A DNA stretch of 33,992 nt, taken from assembly GCA_937907415.1 (NCBI GenBank), contig CALCHY010000139.1, forward strand, positions 1 through 33,992, read 5' to 3'. This stretch comes from an uncultured Trueperaceae bacterium. Lineage in GTDB: Bacteria; Deinococcota; Deinococci; Deinococcales; Trueperaceae. This document shows, piece after piece, positions 16,492 to 23,531 of this stretch (the first letter of the stretch is position 1; each line of letters opens with the position of its first letter). Both the position numbers and the translations under genes were made by a program. Under the pieces are notes generated by a model. It worked only from the letters and a program-made list of their open reading frames with translations, did no database searches and was not told the DNA's origin.

Positions 16492-17459
16492 ACCGATCTT
16501 CAAAGGGCAAGGTGGTCGCAACCGCGCGGAGCTTCTGCCGTTACGAGGGCTTGCATAAGCGCCTGATTACCGACGCAGGCTATGAGTTGCTCCTGCATGC
16601 ACGCCCCACGCCGATGGGGCCGGACGAACTCAGTGAGTTGGCTGCCGAGGCCGACGCGCTCATCCTGGGTTTGGACATCTGCGACGCGAGCGTCTTCGCA
16701 AGGGCGCCCCGCCTCAAAGTAGTTGCTCGACAGGGAGTCGGCGTTGACGCGGTCGATCTGGCGGCCGCAGCCCGGCACGGCGTAGTTGTCACCAACACGC
16801 CAGGGGCCAACACCATCGGTGTGGCGGAGTTGGTGTTCGGGCTGATCCTTTCGTTGTCTAGGCGCCTAACAGAAGCGAACGCCGAAGTGAAGAGCGGCGG
16901 ATGGCCACACCTGATGGGCTGGGAGCTCCACGGCCGCACCCTTGGCCTCATCGGCCTTGGTCAGATCGGGCGCGCGGTGGCGTCCCGAGCGATCGCCTTC
17001 GGGATGAACGTGCAAGCTTACGACCCGTTCATATCCGAACATGCCGCGATCAGGCTGGTAACGCTTGATGCGCTACTTGAAACTAGCAACATCATCAGTC
17101 TGCATGCACCCTTGACCGCCGCGAATCACCACCTCCTTGACAGTAGCGCGTTCGACAAGATGCTGCCGGGTACCGTCGTGATAAACACCGCTAGGGGCGG
17201 GCTCATTGACGAGAGCGCGCTGGCTAGGGCGCTAGAGGACGGGCGACTTGCCGGCGCTGCGTGCGACGCCTTCGAGAACGAACCCCCGGCCGGGGCACCC
17301 TTCCTGAGGCTGCCGAACTTCATTGCCACGCCTCACCTGGGTGCCGCCACGCTTGAGTCGGCCCTGCGGATGGCCGAAGCAGCCTCTCGCAACGCCCTGA
17401 AGGTGCTCGCGGGCGAGGAAGGCGCCAACGTGGTCGCGCTGAGAACCGGTGGAAGTTGA
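16488..17459 (+). CDS. D-isomer-specific 2-hydroxyacid dehydrogenase (phosphoglycerate dehydrogenase-like)
   Basis: The 323-residue protein has the Rossmann motif GLGQIG at 156-161 and an intact catalytic triad: R236 in NTARGG, E265 in ENEPP and H283 in TPHLG. The family reduces 2-keto acids or oxidises D-2-hydroxyacids with NAD(P). Members such as D-3-phosphoglycerate, glyoxylate/hydroxypyruvate and 2-ketogluconate reductases share this layout, and there is no C-terminal ACT domain. In a sugar operon it may handle an aldonate or a short hydroxyacid product. It overlaps the kinase gene by ATGA and is followed by a 67-nt gap containing a perfect inverted repeat. Confidence 0.9.
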   Translation: MNRSSKGKVVATARSFCRYEGLHKRLITDAGYELLLHARPTPMGPDELSELAAEADALILGLDICDASVFARAPRLKVVARQGVGVDAVDLAAAARHGVVVTNTPGANTIGVAELVFGLILSLSRRLTEANAEVKSGGWPHLMGWELHGRTLGLIGLGQIGRAVASRAIAFGMNVQAYDPFISEHAAIRLVTLDALLETSNIISLHAPLTAANHHLLDSSAFDKMLPGTVVINTARGGLIDESALARALEDGRLAGAACDAFENEPPAGAPFLRLPNFIATPHLGAATLESALRMAEAASRNALKVLAGEEGANVVALRTGGS

Positions 17460-17492
17460 TCGCTAACGACTCCCTGATCCGACGTGAACACC

Positions 17493-17508
17493 GTCCGGCG
17501 AGCCGGAC
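17493..17508 (+). other. Tight inverted repeat before the cupin isomerase gene
   Basis: GTCCGGC (17493-17499) and GCCGGAC (17502-17508) are perfect 7-bp arms separated by only GA. The structure lies 6 nt before the ribosome site AAGGAGGG (17515-17522). It could be an attenuating RNA hairpin or an operator-like site inside the operon. Confidence 0.4.
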
Positions 17509-17526
17509 AGAGCCAAGGAGGGCCTA

Positions 17527-18117
17527 GTGGACTATTTCGAGCCTTTGACCCGCTTCGTCGACCTGAAGGACGGCACCATCCCAACCGCCCACGCGGTGCA
17601 GAGCCGCCACCTGAGCGATCTCAAGGGACTCTTCAATGACGCAACAGCTGAGGCGGCACTACTGACCGATGACCCTCTGCTTTACGAAGTGTTCGAAGCG
17701 GCCGACATCCCCAGGGAGGATGGCCATCTTCTGTTCTCCACCACCGTGCTGCGGCCCGGAGTGGTCGGCAACGAATACTTCATGACCAAAGGTCACTATC
17801 ACGCCAGGGCTGATCGATCGGAGCTCTACTACGGGCTGGCGGGTGAGGGACTGCTCCTCATGCAGACTCCCGAGGGTCGGATCAACGTCCAGCCGATGCG
17901 AGCTGGCTCCGCCTGTTACGTGCCGCCCTACTGGGGGCATAGAAGCATCAATGTCGGCACGGACAACCTGGTGTTCTTGGCCGCCTACCCAGCCGACGCA
18001 GGTTACAGGTATGGACCGATCGCTGAAGGCGGCTTCGCCGAGATCGTCGTGGCGGGCTCGAATGGACCGGAGCTGGTCCGAAATCCTAGGTACCGCGAGA
18101 TGCCGGGTCGTGGCTGA
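17527..18117 (+). CDS. Cupin-type glucose-6-phosphate isomerase
   Basis: The 196-residue single-domain cupin starts at GTG 17527 after AAGGAGGG. It shows the pattern of the archaeal-type phosphoglucose isomerases: MTKGHYH with H90 and H92, SELYYGL with E99, a GEGLLLMQTPEG strand pair, and WGH with H138. These four positions match the metal ligands known for the Pyrococcus enzyme (two His, Glu, His). The family interconverts glucose-6-phosphate and fructose-6-phosphate. Its presence in the operon suggests that the pathway makes a hexose phosphate or a close analogue. A housekeeping phosphoglucose isomerase would normally be elsewhere, so this copy may be specialised. The next gene starts 8 bp inside its 3' end. 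Confidence 0.9.
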   Translation: MDYFEPLTRFVDLKDGTIPTAHAVQSRHLSDLKGLFNDATAEAALLTDDPLLYEVFEAADIPREDGHLLFSTTVLRPGVVGNEYFMTKGHYHARADRSELYYGLAGEGLLLMQTPEGRINVQPMRAGSACYVPPYWGHRSINVGTDNLVFLAAYPADAGYRYGPIAEGGFAEIVVAGSNGPELVRNPRYREMPGRG

Positions 18118-19111
18118 ACCCGCCCTCAATCCAGGACGCGTTCCGACCGTATTCGGCGCCCCGATTCAGGTCGCCGCCAGTAACCTGGTCGACGGCCACG
18201 AACACGCATGGATCGCCCCACAACCAGGCACGGCGCCCGACCGCGCCATAGATCTCTCAGACGTAGAACTGCAGGCCGCATCACTGAAGGACTTCGCCAA
18301 GGCAGCGTCGAAGTGGTGGGGCCACCCCACCTCAGGGGTCGTGGATCCCCTGGACGACCGGCGAGTTGGGCTCGTCGATTGCCAGCCTCCGTTCGCCGGC
18401 AGGGAAGCTCGACGCCTGGCCGAACTGAGCCAGCGCTCCGGAGTTGCCATCGCGTGCGTGACGGGCTTTCACCTCGCGCGCTATTACCCAGACGGGAAGC
18501 GCCCCTGGGGAGATGAGGCTGCTGCGGCCGACCTGTTCGAGCGCGAGATCGAGTTGGGACTGACAGAAATGCCAACGCAGCGAGCAGCAGCGATCAAGGC
18601 TGCTCACTCAGGCACTACCTTCGACGACCTGGCCATGTGGGAGGCCGCAACGGAGGCGCAGCGGCGTACGGACGCGTGCCTGCTGGTCCACACGGAGCGT
18701 GGGGCTGGCGTCACCGAGCTCCTTGCTTGGCTGGTCGACCAGGGCGTCGATACTCGTCGCGTGTACTTGTGCCACATGGATAAGCGTCCCGACATCGGCC
18801 TGCACCGAGAACTTGCTCAGTCCGGGGTCTTACTCGGCTACGACACCTTCCTGAGGGCGAAGTATGAGCCGGACAAGCACGTGTGGCCGCTCCTGTTGAA
18901 GATGCTGGAGCTCGGCTTCGGAGATTACGTGGCGCTAGGTCTGGACCTCGCAGGCGCCGATCTGTGGCGCTCCCCGTGCGGCGGACCCTCCGAGTTCGTT
19001 ACCAACGTCGCGACTCGCGTGGAACTTGAAGTCTCTGAAGTGTCCGTCAGGAGCGGGATCCTCGGGGCGAACGTGGTCCGGAGGCTAGCCCGAGGACTCG
19101 AAGAAGGGTGA
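18110..19111 (+). CDS. Phosphotriesterase-family amidohydrolase, probable sugar lactonase
   Basis: I choose GTG 18110, which overlaps the cupin gene by 8 bp and precedes the conserved GHEH; the frame is open earlier but that part is a shadow. The 333-residue protein keeps all expected binuclear metal positions of the PTE family: H30 and H32 (GHEH), K153 (AIKAAHS, the carboxylated lysine position), H184 (LVHTERG), H212 (CHMDKRPD) and D279 (GLDLAG). Known PTE-like proteins include lactonases acting on sugar lactones and acyl-homoserine lactones. In this operon, hydrolysis of a lactone made by a dehydrogenase, or of a phosphorylated sugar lactone, is the most natural reading. It runs into the shikimate-dehydrogenase-like gene without a gap. 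The family is sure; the substrate is inference. Confidence 0.85.
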   Translation: MAEPALNPGRVPTVFGAPIQVAASNLVDGHEHAWIAPQPGTAPDRAIDLSDVELQAASLKDFAKAASKWWGHPTSGVVDPLDDRRVGLVDCQPPFAGREARRLAELSQRSGVAIACVTGFHLARYYPDGKRPWGDEAAAADLFEREIELGLTEMPTQRAAAIKAAHSGTTFDDLAMWEAATEAQRRTDACLLVHTERGAGVTELLAWLVDQGVDTRRVYLCHMDKRPDIGLHRELAQSGVLLGYDTFLRAKYEPDKHVWPLLLKMLELGFGDYVALGLDLAGADLWRSPCGGPSEFVTNVATRVELEVSEVSVRSGILGANVVRRLARGLEEG

Positions 19112-19113
19112 CA

Positions 19114-20055
19114 ATGGCTACTATCCCCGCCTGCAACCGACCAACGCTCTACTTCATCGGCGTCACGACGGGCAGATCATCCATCATGAACGTGTTCCCG
19201 CGTTGGGCCGAAGTCCTAGGTCTTGACGCCGAGATCAGGGGGTTCGACGTTCCTCTGCGGGCGCCCAGGGACGAATACCGGCGCATCGTCGAGCACATCC
19301 ACCAAGACCCACTAGCACTGGGAGCGTTGGTTACGACTCACAAGATCGATCTGCTTGTCGCTTGCCGGGACATGTTCGACTCCCTCGACCCCCATGCTGT
19401 GGTCACGGGCGAGGTGTCGTGCATCTCGAAACGAGAAGGCCGCCTGATAGGCCACGCTAAAGACCCGATAAGTTCGGCGGCCGCGTGGCGCGCTTTCGTG
19501 CCCTCAGGACACTTCCGCTTGGGTGCGGAGGTTCTCTGCTTCGGTGGCGGCGGTTCGGCCATCGCGATAAGCGTCGCGCTAGCTTCCTTCGGTGATCCGG
19601 GGGACCGGCCTGGGCGCATGACTATCGTTAACCGCTCACACCACCGAGTCGGGCACCTCAAGGAAGTACATGCTCAGCTCCAGACCGACATCGTTTTCCG
19701 CTACCTAGTTCATGAGCAACCCGAGCAGAATGACGAGGCCATGGAGCACCTGCCACTTGGCTCCGTAGTCATCAACGCCACGGGCATGGGGAAGGACATC
19801 CCCGGGTCGCCCATAACCGACCGTGGACGCTTCCCCCAGGCCGGACTAGCGTGGGAGCTGAACTACCGTGGCGAGCTTGACTTCCTGCACCAAGCCCGCA
19901 AGCAAGCGGCAACCCGAAACCTGCACGTCGAGGACGGTTGGGTTTACTTCTTGCACGGCTGGACCAGCGTGATTGCCGAGGTGTTCGATATCACGATCGA
20001 TGACCGAACGTTCGAAGCTCTAGATGTCGCGGCACGGGATGCGAGGCCGTCGTGA
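19114..20055 (+). CDS. Shikimate-dehydrogenase-like protein of unknown substrate
   Basis: The protein has 313 residues from ATG 19114; an in-frame GTG at 19108 overlaps the previous stop, and GAAGAAGGG lies just upstream. The layout is that of AroE/YdiB: an N-terminal substrate domain with ALVTTHK (the catalytic lysine position, normally NVTxPHK), then a Rossmann domain with GGGGSA, NRSHHR and INATGMG, and a C-terminal helix YFLHGWTSVIAEVF. The Asp of the usual NTD motif is kept in GHAKD, but the shikimate-carboxylate contacts are altered (TTHK for TxPHK; the VNT loop is replaced by EVSC). It is therefore unlikely to be the biosynthetic AroE. It may oxidise or reduce a cyclic or sugar-derived compound in the locus pathway. 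The assignment is to superfamily level only. Confidence 0.8.
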   Translation: MATIPACNRPTLYFIGVTTGRSSIMNVFPRWAEVLGLDAEIRGFDVPLRAPRDEYRRIVEHIHQDPLALGALVTTHKIDLLVACRDMFDSLDPHAVVTGEVSCISKREGRLIGHAKDPISSAAAWRAFVPSGHFRLGAEVLCFGGGGSAIAISVALASFGDPGDRPGRMTIVNRSHHRVGHLKEVHAQLQTDIVFRYLVHEQPEQNDEAMEHLPLGSVVINATGMGKDIPGSPITDRGRFPQAGLAWELNYRGELDFLHQARKQAATRNLHVEDGWVYFLHGWTSVIAEVFDITIDDRTFEALDVAARDARPS

Positions 20056-20939
20056 CTCCCCCAGGGAAGGGCAGCGGGGCTCCCGCACGCTTCGGAGTGA
20101 ACACGTTCATCTGGCGCTCTCCCTTCGCTACGGCTTCCGACCTCGACCTGGTCGGGCATGCTGCGCGGTTGGGTGCTGAGGTTTTCGAGGTCGCGGTTGA
20201 AGAACTCGAGCTCGTCGATGACGCGAGCCTACGTGAGGAACTTGACCATCATGGCCTCCGCTCGGTCGTTTGTGGAGCGTTCGGTCCCGGCCGCGATGTC
20301 GGCAGCACCGACTCGGCGGTAGCGGAACGCACGAAGGCGTACGTGGTCGGGCTCATGGACTTGGCCGTCGCTCTCGATGCCAAAGTCATCTGCGGGCCGA
20401 TCTACGGCTCGGTGGGACTTGCTCGACCGCTGCCGGCGGCGGAGCGCAGGGCTGAGCTCGACCGAGTTGCCGGCAGTATGCGGGAGTTGGGGGCAGAAGC
20501 TGAACGTCGCGGCGTGAAGTTGGCTCTAGAGACGCTGAACCGCTTCGAGACCGACAGGCTCAACACCGCCGAACAGGGGCTACGCATCTGCGATCAAGTT
20601 GGCAGCGACGCCGTGGGCCTGCATCTTGATACGTTCCACATGCATCTCGAGGAGAAGGACAGTGCCGCGGCCATTCGCGCTGCGGGCGGGAGGGTGTTCC
20701 ACTTCCATGCGTGCGAGAACGACCGTGGAGTACCGGGTACCGGCCAAGTCGCCTGGCGCTCAGCGTTGGGAGCCCTCAAAGACATCAACTACTCAGGATC
20801 TATCGTCATCGAGTCGTTCACGCCGGCGGTGGCTTCCATAGCGGCGGCCGTGTGCATCTGGCGGGAAATCGCGCCGGATCAGGACACGATCGCGCGTGAG
20901 GGGTTGGAGTTCCTGCGGGGGGTGTGGGGGGCTGAGTGA
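20052..20939 (+). CDS. D-tagatose/D-psicose 3-epimerase-like TIM-barrel protein
   Basis: The 295-residue protein starts at GTG 20052, overlapping the previous stop (GTGA). It is the TIM-barrel member most like ketose 3-epimerases: ALETLNRFET near residue 158 with the catalytic Glu, LDTFHMHLEE near residue 191 with the metal Asp, HFHACENDRG near residue 216 with the metal His, and IVIESF near residue 251 with the second catalytic Glu. The family epimerises free ketoses at C3 using Mn or Co. It is the last gene of the plus-strand operon, and the next gene is convergent. Together with the isomerase, kinase and dehydrogenases it argues for a rare ketose or its precursor as substrate. Confidence 0.88.
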   Translation: MTPPGKGSGAPARFGVNTFIWRSPFATASDLDLVGHAARLGAEVFEVAVEELELVDDASLREELDHHGLRSVVCGAFGPGRDVGSTDSAVAERTKAYVVGLMDLAVALDAKVICGPIYGSVGLARPLPAAERRAELDRVAGSMRELGAEAERRGVKLALETLNRFETDRLNTAEQGLRICDQVGSDAVGLHLDTFHMHLEEKDSAAAIRAAGGRVFHFHACENDRGVPGTGQVAWRSALGALKDINYSGSIVIESFTPAVASIAAAVCIWREIAPDQDTIAREGLEFLRGVWGAE

Positions 20940-21060
20940 TTAGGCTTGTGTCCAAGGCGCTGGATAATAGCGTCAGGAAGCGCTCCCACTCCGGCTTGGC
21001 GGAGCAGCAAGGTCGGGCGATCGGCACCTAGGACGAAGTTAACGCCGCCAGAGCCGATCC
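20940..21060. other. Convergent intergenic region at the end of the sugar operon
   Basis: About 120 bp separate the end of the long plus-strand operon from the end of the minus-strand membrane-protein gene. I find no clear hairpin with a T-tract here, so termination may be Rho-dependent or use a weak structure. Confidence 0.4.
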
Positions 21061-21897
21061 TCAGCGGTGTGCCTCGCCCGCCGTTTGTATGCCGACGGCG
21101 TTTCGGAAGGCACAGGCCAAGGCTACCGAGATGAATGCAGACACCAGAGAGGAGGCGAGCCAGACGGCGGGGGCTACCACGACCGCGAGGACGCTCGGCA
21201 GGAACTCGCTCGCGACGAGTAACGGCACGCTCAGCAGTGCGCCCAATAGTGCCGCGGTCAGTAGTATCAGTGCCGTCTGCACCAGGTTGTCCCTGACGAT
21301 GTTCAGGCTTCCCTGCAACGCCTCGAACACGCCAGCATCGCGGTCGACCACGAATAGGTCGGCGAATGTGAAGGCTACCGTTCCCACCAGGGTTCCTAGC
21401 AGGGCGACCATTGGCCCGAGGAGCGCCAGCACCGTCGCGGCGCCTAACGCCAGCAGCGCTAGGGCGAGGAACTTCGGGAAGAAGCGCACGTAGTCCAGCA
21501 GCATGGCGTAGCGCACCGGCAATCCGCTTGCGCGTCTCAGCGCGTACGCGGCGAACGCACCCGCGAAGAGGGCGGAGATGGCCGCGGAAACGATGCGCTG
21601 CACCCACGGGTAGGCGGTCGCGGCTGGGAAGAGGAACCACGAACTGCCACCTGGTAGGTCGACGACCGTGTTCGAACCGGGCGAGTGTGGCGCAACCTGG
21701 CCGTCGGGGAGAGTCACCGTCGGCGGCTCGGCCGCTGGCAGCGCCCAGCCAAGCAACAGGCTCCCTATCAACCAGGCAACGATGCCGGCGGTAGCGGCCA
21801 TGTAGAGGTACGTCCGCCTGGCGCCAATCAGCCTGGTCCAGGCCTCCCTCAGGGCCGCGCCGGCGATGAACCTGCCGGAATCTGGCTCGTAGTGCAT
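21061..21897 (-). CDS. Multi-pass membrane protein of unknown function
   Basis: The 278-residue protein has a cytoplasmic-looking N-terminus followed by about six hydrophobic segments (roughly residues 32-52, 100-120, 135-165, 205-230 and 235-262), with a polar loop at 55-95 presumably outside. The NIVRDN-type helix between the middle and late segments resembles the DUF975/YciC-like group of membrane proteins, but I cannot assign it. It ends convergently with the sugar operon and is the last of three adjacent minus-strand membrane-protein genes. ATG 21897 follows a TAGGCT box by 6 nt, a leaderless-type start. Confidence 0.75.
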   Translation of the reverse strand: MHYEPDSGRFIAGAALREAWTRLIGARRTYLYMAATAGIVAWLIGSLLLGWALPAAEPPTVTLPDGQVAPHSPGSNTVVDLPGGSSWFLFPAATAYPWVQRIVSAAISALFAGAFAAYALRRASGLPVRYAMLLDYVRFFPKFLALALLALGAATVLALLGPMVALLGTLVGTVAFTFADLFVVDRDAGVFEALQGSLNIVRDNLVQTALILLTAALLGALLSVPLLVASEFLPSVLAVVVAPAVWLASSLVSAFISVALACAFRNAVGIQTAGEAHR

Positions 21898-21903
21898 GCC
21901 TGC

Positions 21904-21909
21904 AGCCTA
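21904..21909 (-). promoter_or_regulatory. Leaderless-type -10 box
   Basis: On the minus strand TAGGCT is followed by 6 nt and then the ATG of the membrane protein at 21897. No convincing -35 was found. The arrangement matches the TANNNT element of leaderless genes. Confidence 0.4.
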
Positions 21910-22016
21910 CCGGTAACTACTGGCGCGTTCGCATCGTTGATTGCTCGTGATTACACTCGTTACCCGCACAATGGTCGCGGCCGCTGGCGTGGCCTAACTC
22001 AGACTTCGCTTGAGAG

Positions 22017-22685
22017 CTACCTAAGCGGAGCGGGGCGCGCGGTGCCGAATGCCTGCTGCAGTAAGTATGCGGCTACAGCCAACGACCCTAAGGTATCGAT
22101 GTAGTGCGTTGCCGGGTGGGTCGGGATGAGCGCCACGCTGAGTAGCGCGGCGGTGACGACCAAGTCCACCACTGTCTTGGCGCGGTAGAGCGTTCGCTGC
22201 GCCGCGATGACTGCGTCTCGGGTATGGCTTAGGAGTCGGGTGTACCGCGCCCAGAAGGTCGCGTTGACGCCGAGGCCAAGGAACGCTACTGCCAGGCCGA
22301 CGCTGACGTTCCCGCCTGGCTCGTACTTGAAGAAGCGGTAAGCGCCGACGATGAGCATCGCCACGCCGGAGCACGCCATGGCTACGGTAACGCTCGTTTC
22401 GGCCCGCCGCTCGAGCACGCGTCTGGCGGTCTCGTCGGGAACGCCCTTACGGGCCCTGAAAACCCACCAGCCGGTTACTAGCGCGCCGAACTCCACGGTG
22501 CGGCGGATGGCGTCGGCGATCTGCGTGGCAGACGAACTCATGGCGACCGCGACGGCCGTTACCACCGGCCCTGGTGCGCTCAGTAGCCATGACACGAGTA
22601 GCGTTCGCTCGCTCTTCGCAGAGTGCGCGTCTGCAGTCAACTGCGTCGGGCGTGGCTCTTGCATAGTGCTACGACCGCCGCTCAC
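22017..22685 (-). CDS. CDF-like cation-efflux transmembrane domain protein, lacking the cytoplasmic domain
   Basis: The 222-residue protein has about five or six helices. Sequence style matches the transmembrane part of cation diffusion facilitators: ERTLLVSWLLSAPGP, the small-residue and Ser-rich SSSATQIADAIRRTVEFG helix, and a last helix with DTLGSLAVAAYLLQQAFG. The usual metal-binding helix pattern (DALHSxxD-like, HxxxD or DxxxD) is replaced by DAIRRTVE, and the protein ends after the last helix without the C-terminal metal-sensing domain. It may therefore transport something other than Zn/Fe, or not transport metals at all. It overlaps the upstream SEC59-like gene by 4 bp, so the two are co-translated. 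Assignment is by resemblance only. Confidence 0.65.
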   Translation of the reverse strand: MSGGRSTMQEPRPTQLTADAHSAKSERTLLVSWLLSAPGPVVTAVAVAMSSSATQIADAIRRTVEFGALVTGWWVFRARKGVPDETARRVLERRAETSVTVAMACSGVAMLIVGAYRFFKYEPGGNVSVGLAVAFLGLGVNATFWARYTRLLSHTRDAVIAAQRTLYRAKTVVDLVVTAALLSVALIPTHPATHYIDTLGSLAVAAYLLQQAFGTARPAPLR

Positions 22686-23410
22686 ACGACGCCCATCAGT
22701 GCGAGGGCCTGCGTTACGACCAGCAGTGCCGCGAAGGTGGCGAACGGCACGGTGATGGTGTCGAGCCCATCACGCGTGACGAGTTCTGTGAAGGCAGCTA
22801 CCGGGGCGACGAGCACGGCCACGGTTAGGTCGACGTACCACGGCCACGCCGTGTAGCCGATGAGCGTGACGAGGATGGCGGCCGCCGCGAACGCGAACAT
22901 GGCCCAGGTGCCCTCCGCCGTCTTCTTGTTATCGACCCAGCGGCCACGGAGGTGGCGCCGGCCCCAGCGTTTGCCGACAAGGGCGGCCGCGGCGTCACCG
23001 AAGCCCCACGCCATGATGGGCACGATGACCATGTACTTTGATGTTGGGCCGAGCCAACCCCAGCCGAGGGCGATGAGTGCCGCGATCGTGAAGAACATCA
23101 GTAGCAGGCTCGAGCGCACCTCTCCCGGCTTGCGCTCCTCGAGCGCCCTCATGATGGAGGGGTAGCGCTCAGCGAACCCCATGACGAAGTAGACGACCAC
23201 CCCGAAGCCGAGGGCGGCGAGCGCGGCCAGGTACCAGGTCTGGAACATGTGCAGGAGCACGAAGACCGAGGCTGCCACGCTGATGTGGAAGAGTTTGCGG
23301 AAAAGTTCGCCGGACAAACGAAACATGCGCCTGACCGTGAAGAGCAACACGACCATGATGACGTAGTAGGCAAGGAAGGCCACCCTGCCATGTAGCGCTT
23401 CGCGTAGCAA
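22682..23410 (-). CDS. Dolichol/phytol-kinase-like integral membrane protein (SEC59/CdsA-related)
   Basis: The 242-residue polytopic protein starts at TTG 23410 with GGGGG 6 nt upstream. Motifs of the polyprenol-kinase/phosphatidate-cytidylyltransferase superfamily are present in order: RKLFHI near residue 38, WGFGDAAAALVGKRWGRR near residue 134, DNKKTAEGTWAMF near residue 160, and a final DTITVP. These segments bind the nucleotide and prenol head group in SEC59 and VTE5-type kinases. The likely function is CTP-dependent phosphorylation of an isoprenoid alcohol such as phytol, geranylgeraniol or undecaprenol, for isoprenoid salvage or lipid-carrier supply. It overlaps the CDF-like gene downstream, an unusual partner. 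Confidence 0.8.
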   Translation of the reverse strand: MLREALHGRVAFLAYYVIMVVLLFTVRRMFRLSGELFRKLFHISVAASVFVLLHMFQTWYLAALAALGFGVVVYFVMGFAERYPSIMRALEERKPGEVRSSLLLMFFTIAALIALGWGWLGPTSKYMVIVPIMAWGFGDAAAALVGKRWGRRHLRGRWVDNKKTAEGTWAMFAFAAAAILVTLIGYTAWPWYVDLTVAVLVAPVAAFTELVTRDGLDTITVPFATFAALLVVTQALALMGVV

Positions 23411-23531
23411 CTCGACCCCCTAACACACGAAGGTTGACGTCAGGCGCGGCTAGTGTGCCGCCGCATATTCAGGTTACGCCGGGACTTGGCGCTAGCGCAT
23501 GGGTCGTTTGTGCCGCTGGTGAGTGCGTCCC

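Noticed and set aside
20879..21640. A 253-codon minus-strand frame running across the end of the epimerase gene
   Set aside because: It overlaps the membrane-protein gene in another frame, is Arg/Pro-rich and has no membrane or domain pattern; the 21061-21897 frame reads as a real hydrophobic protein.
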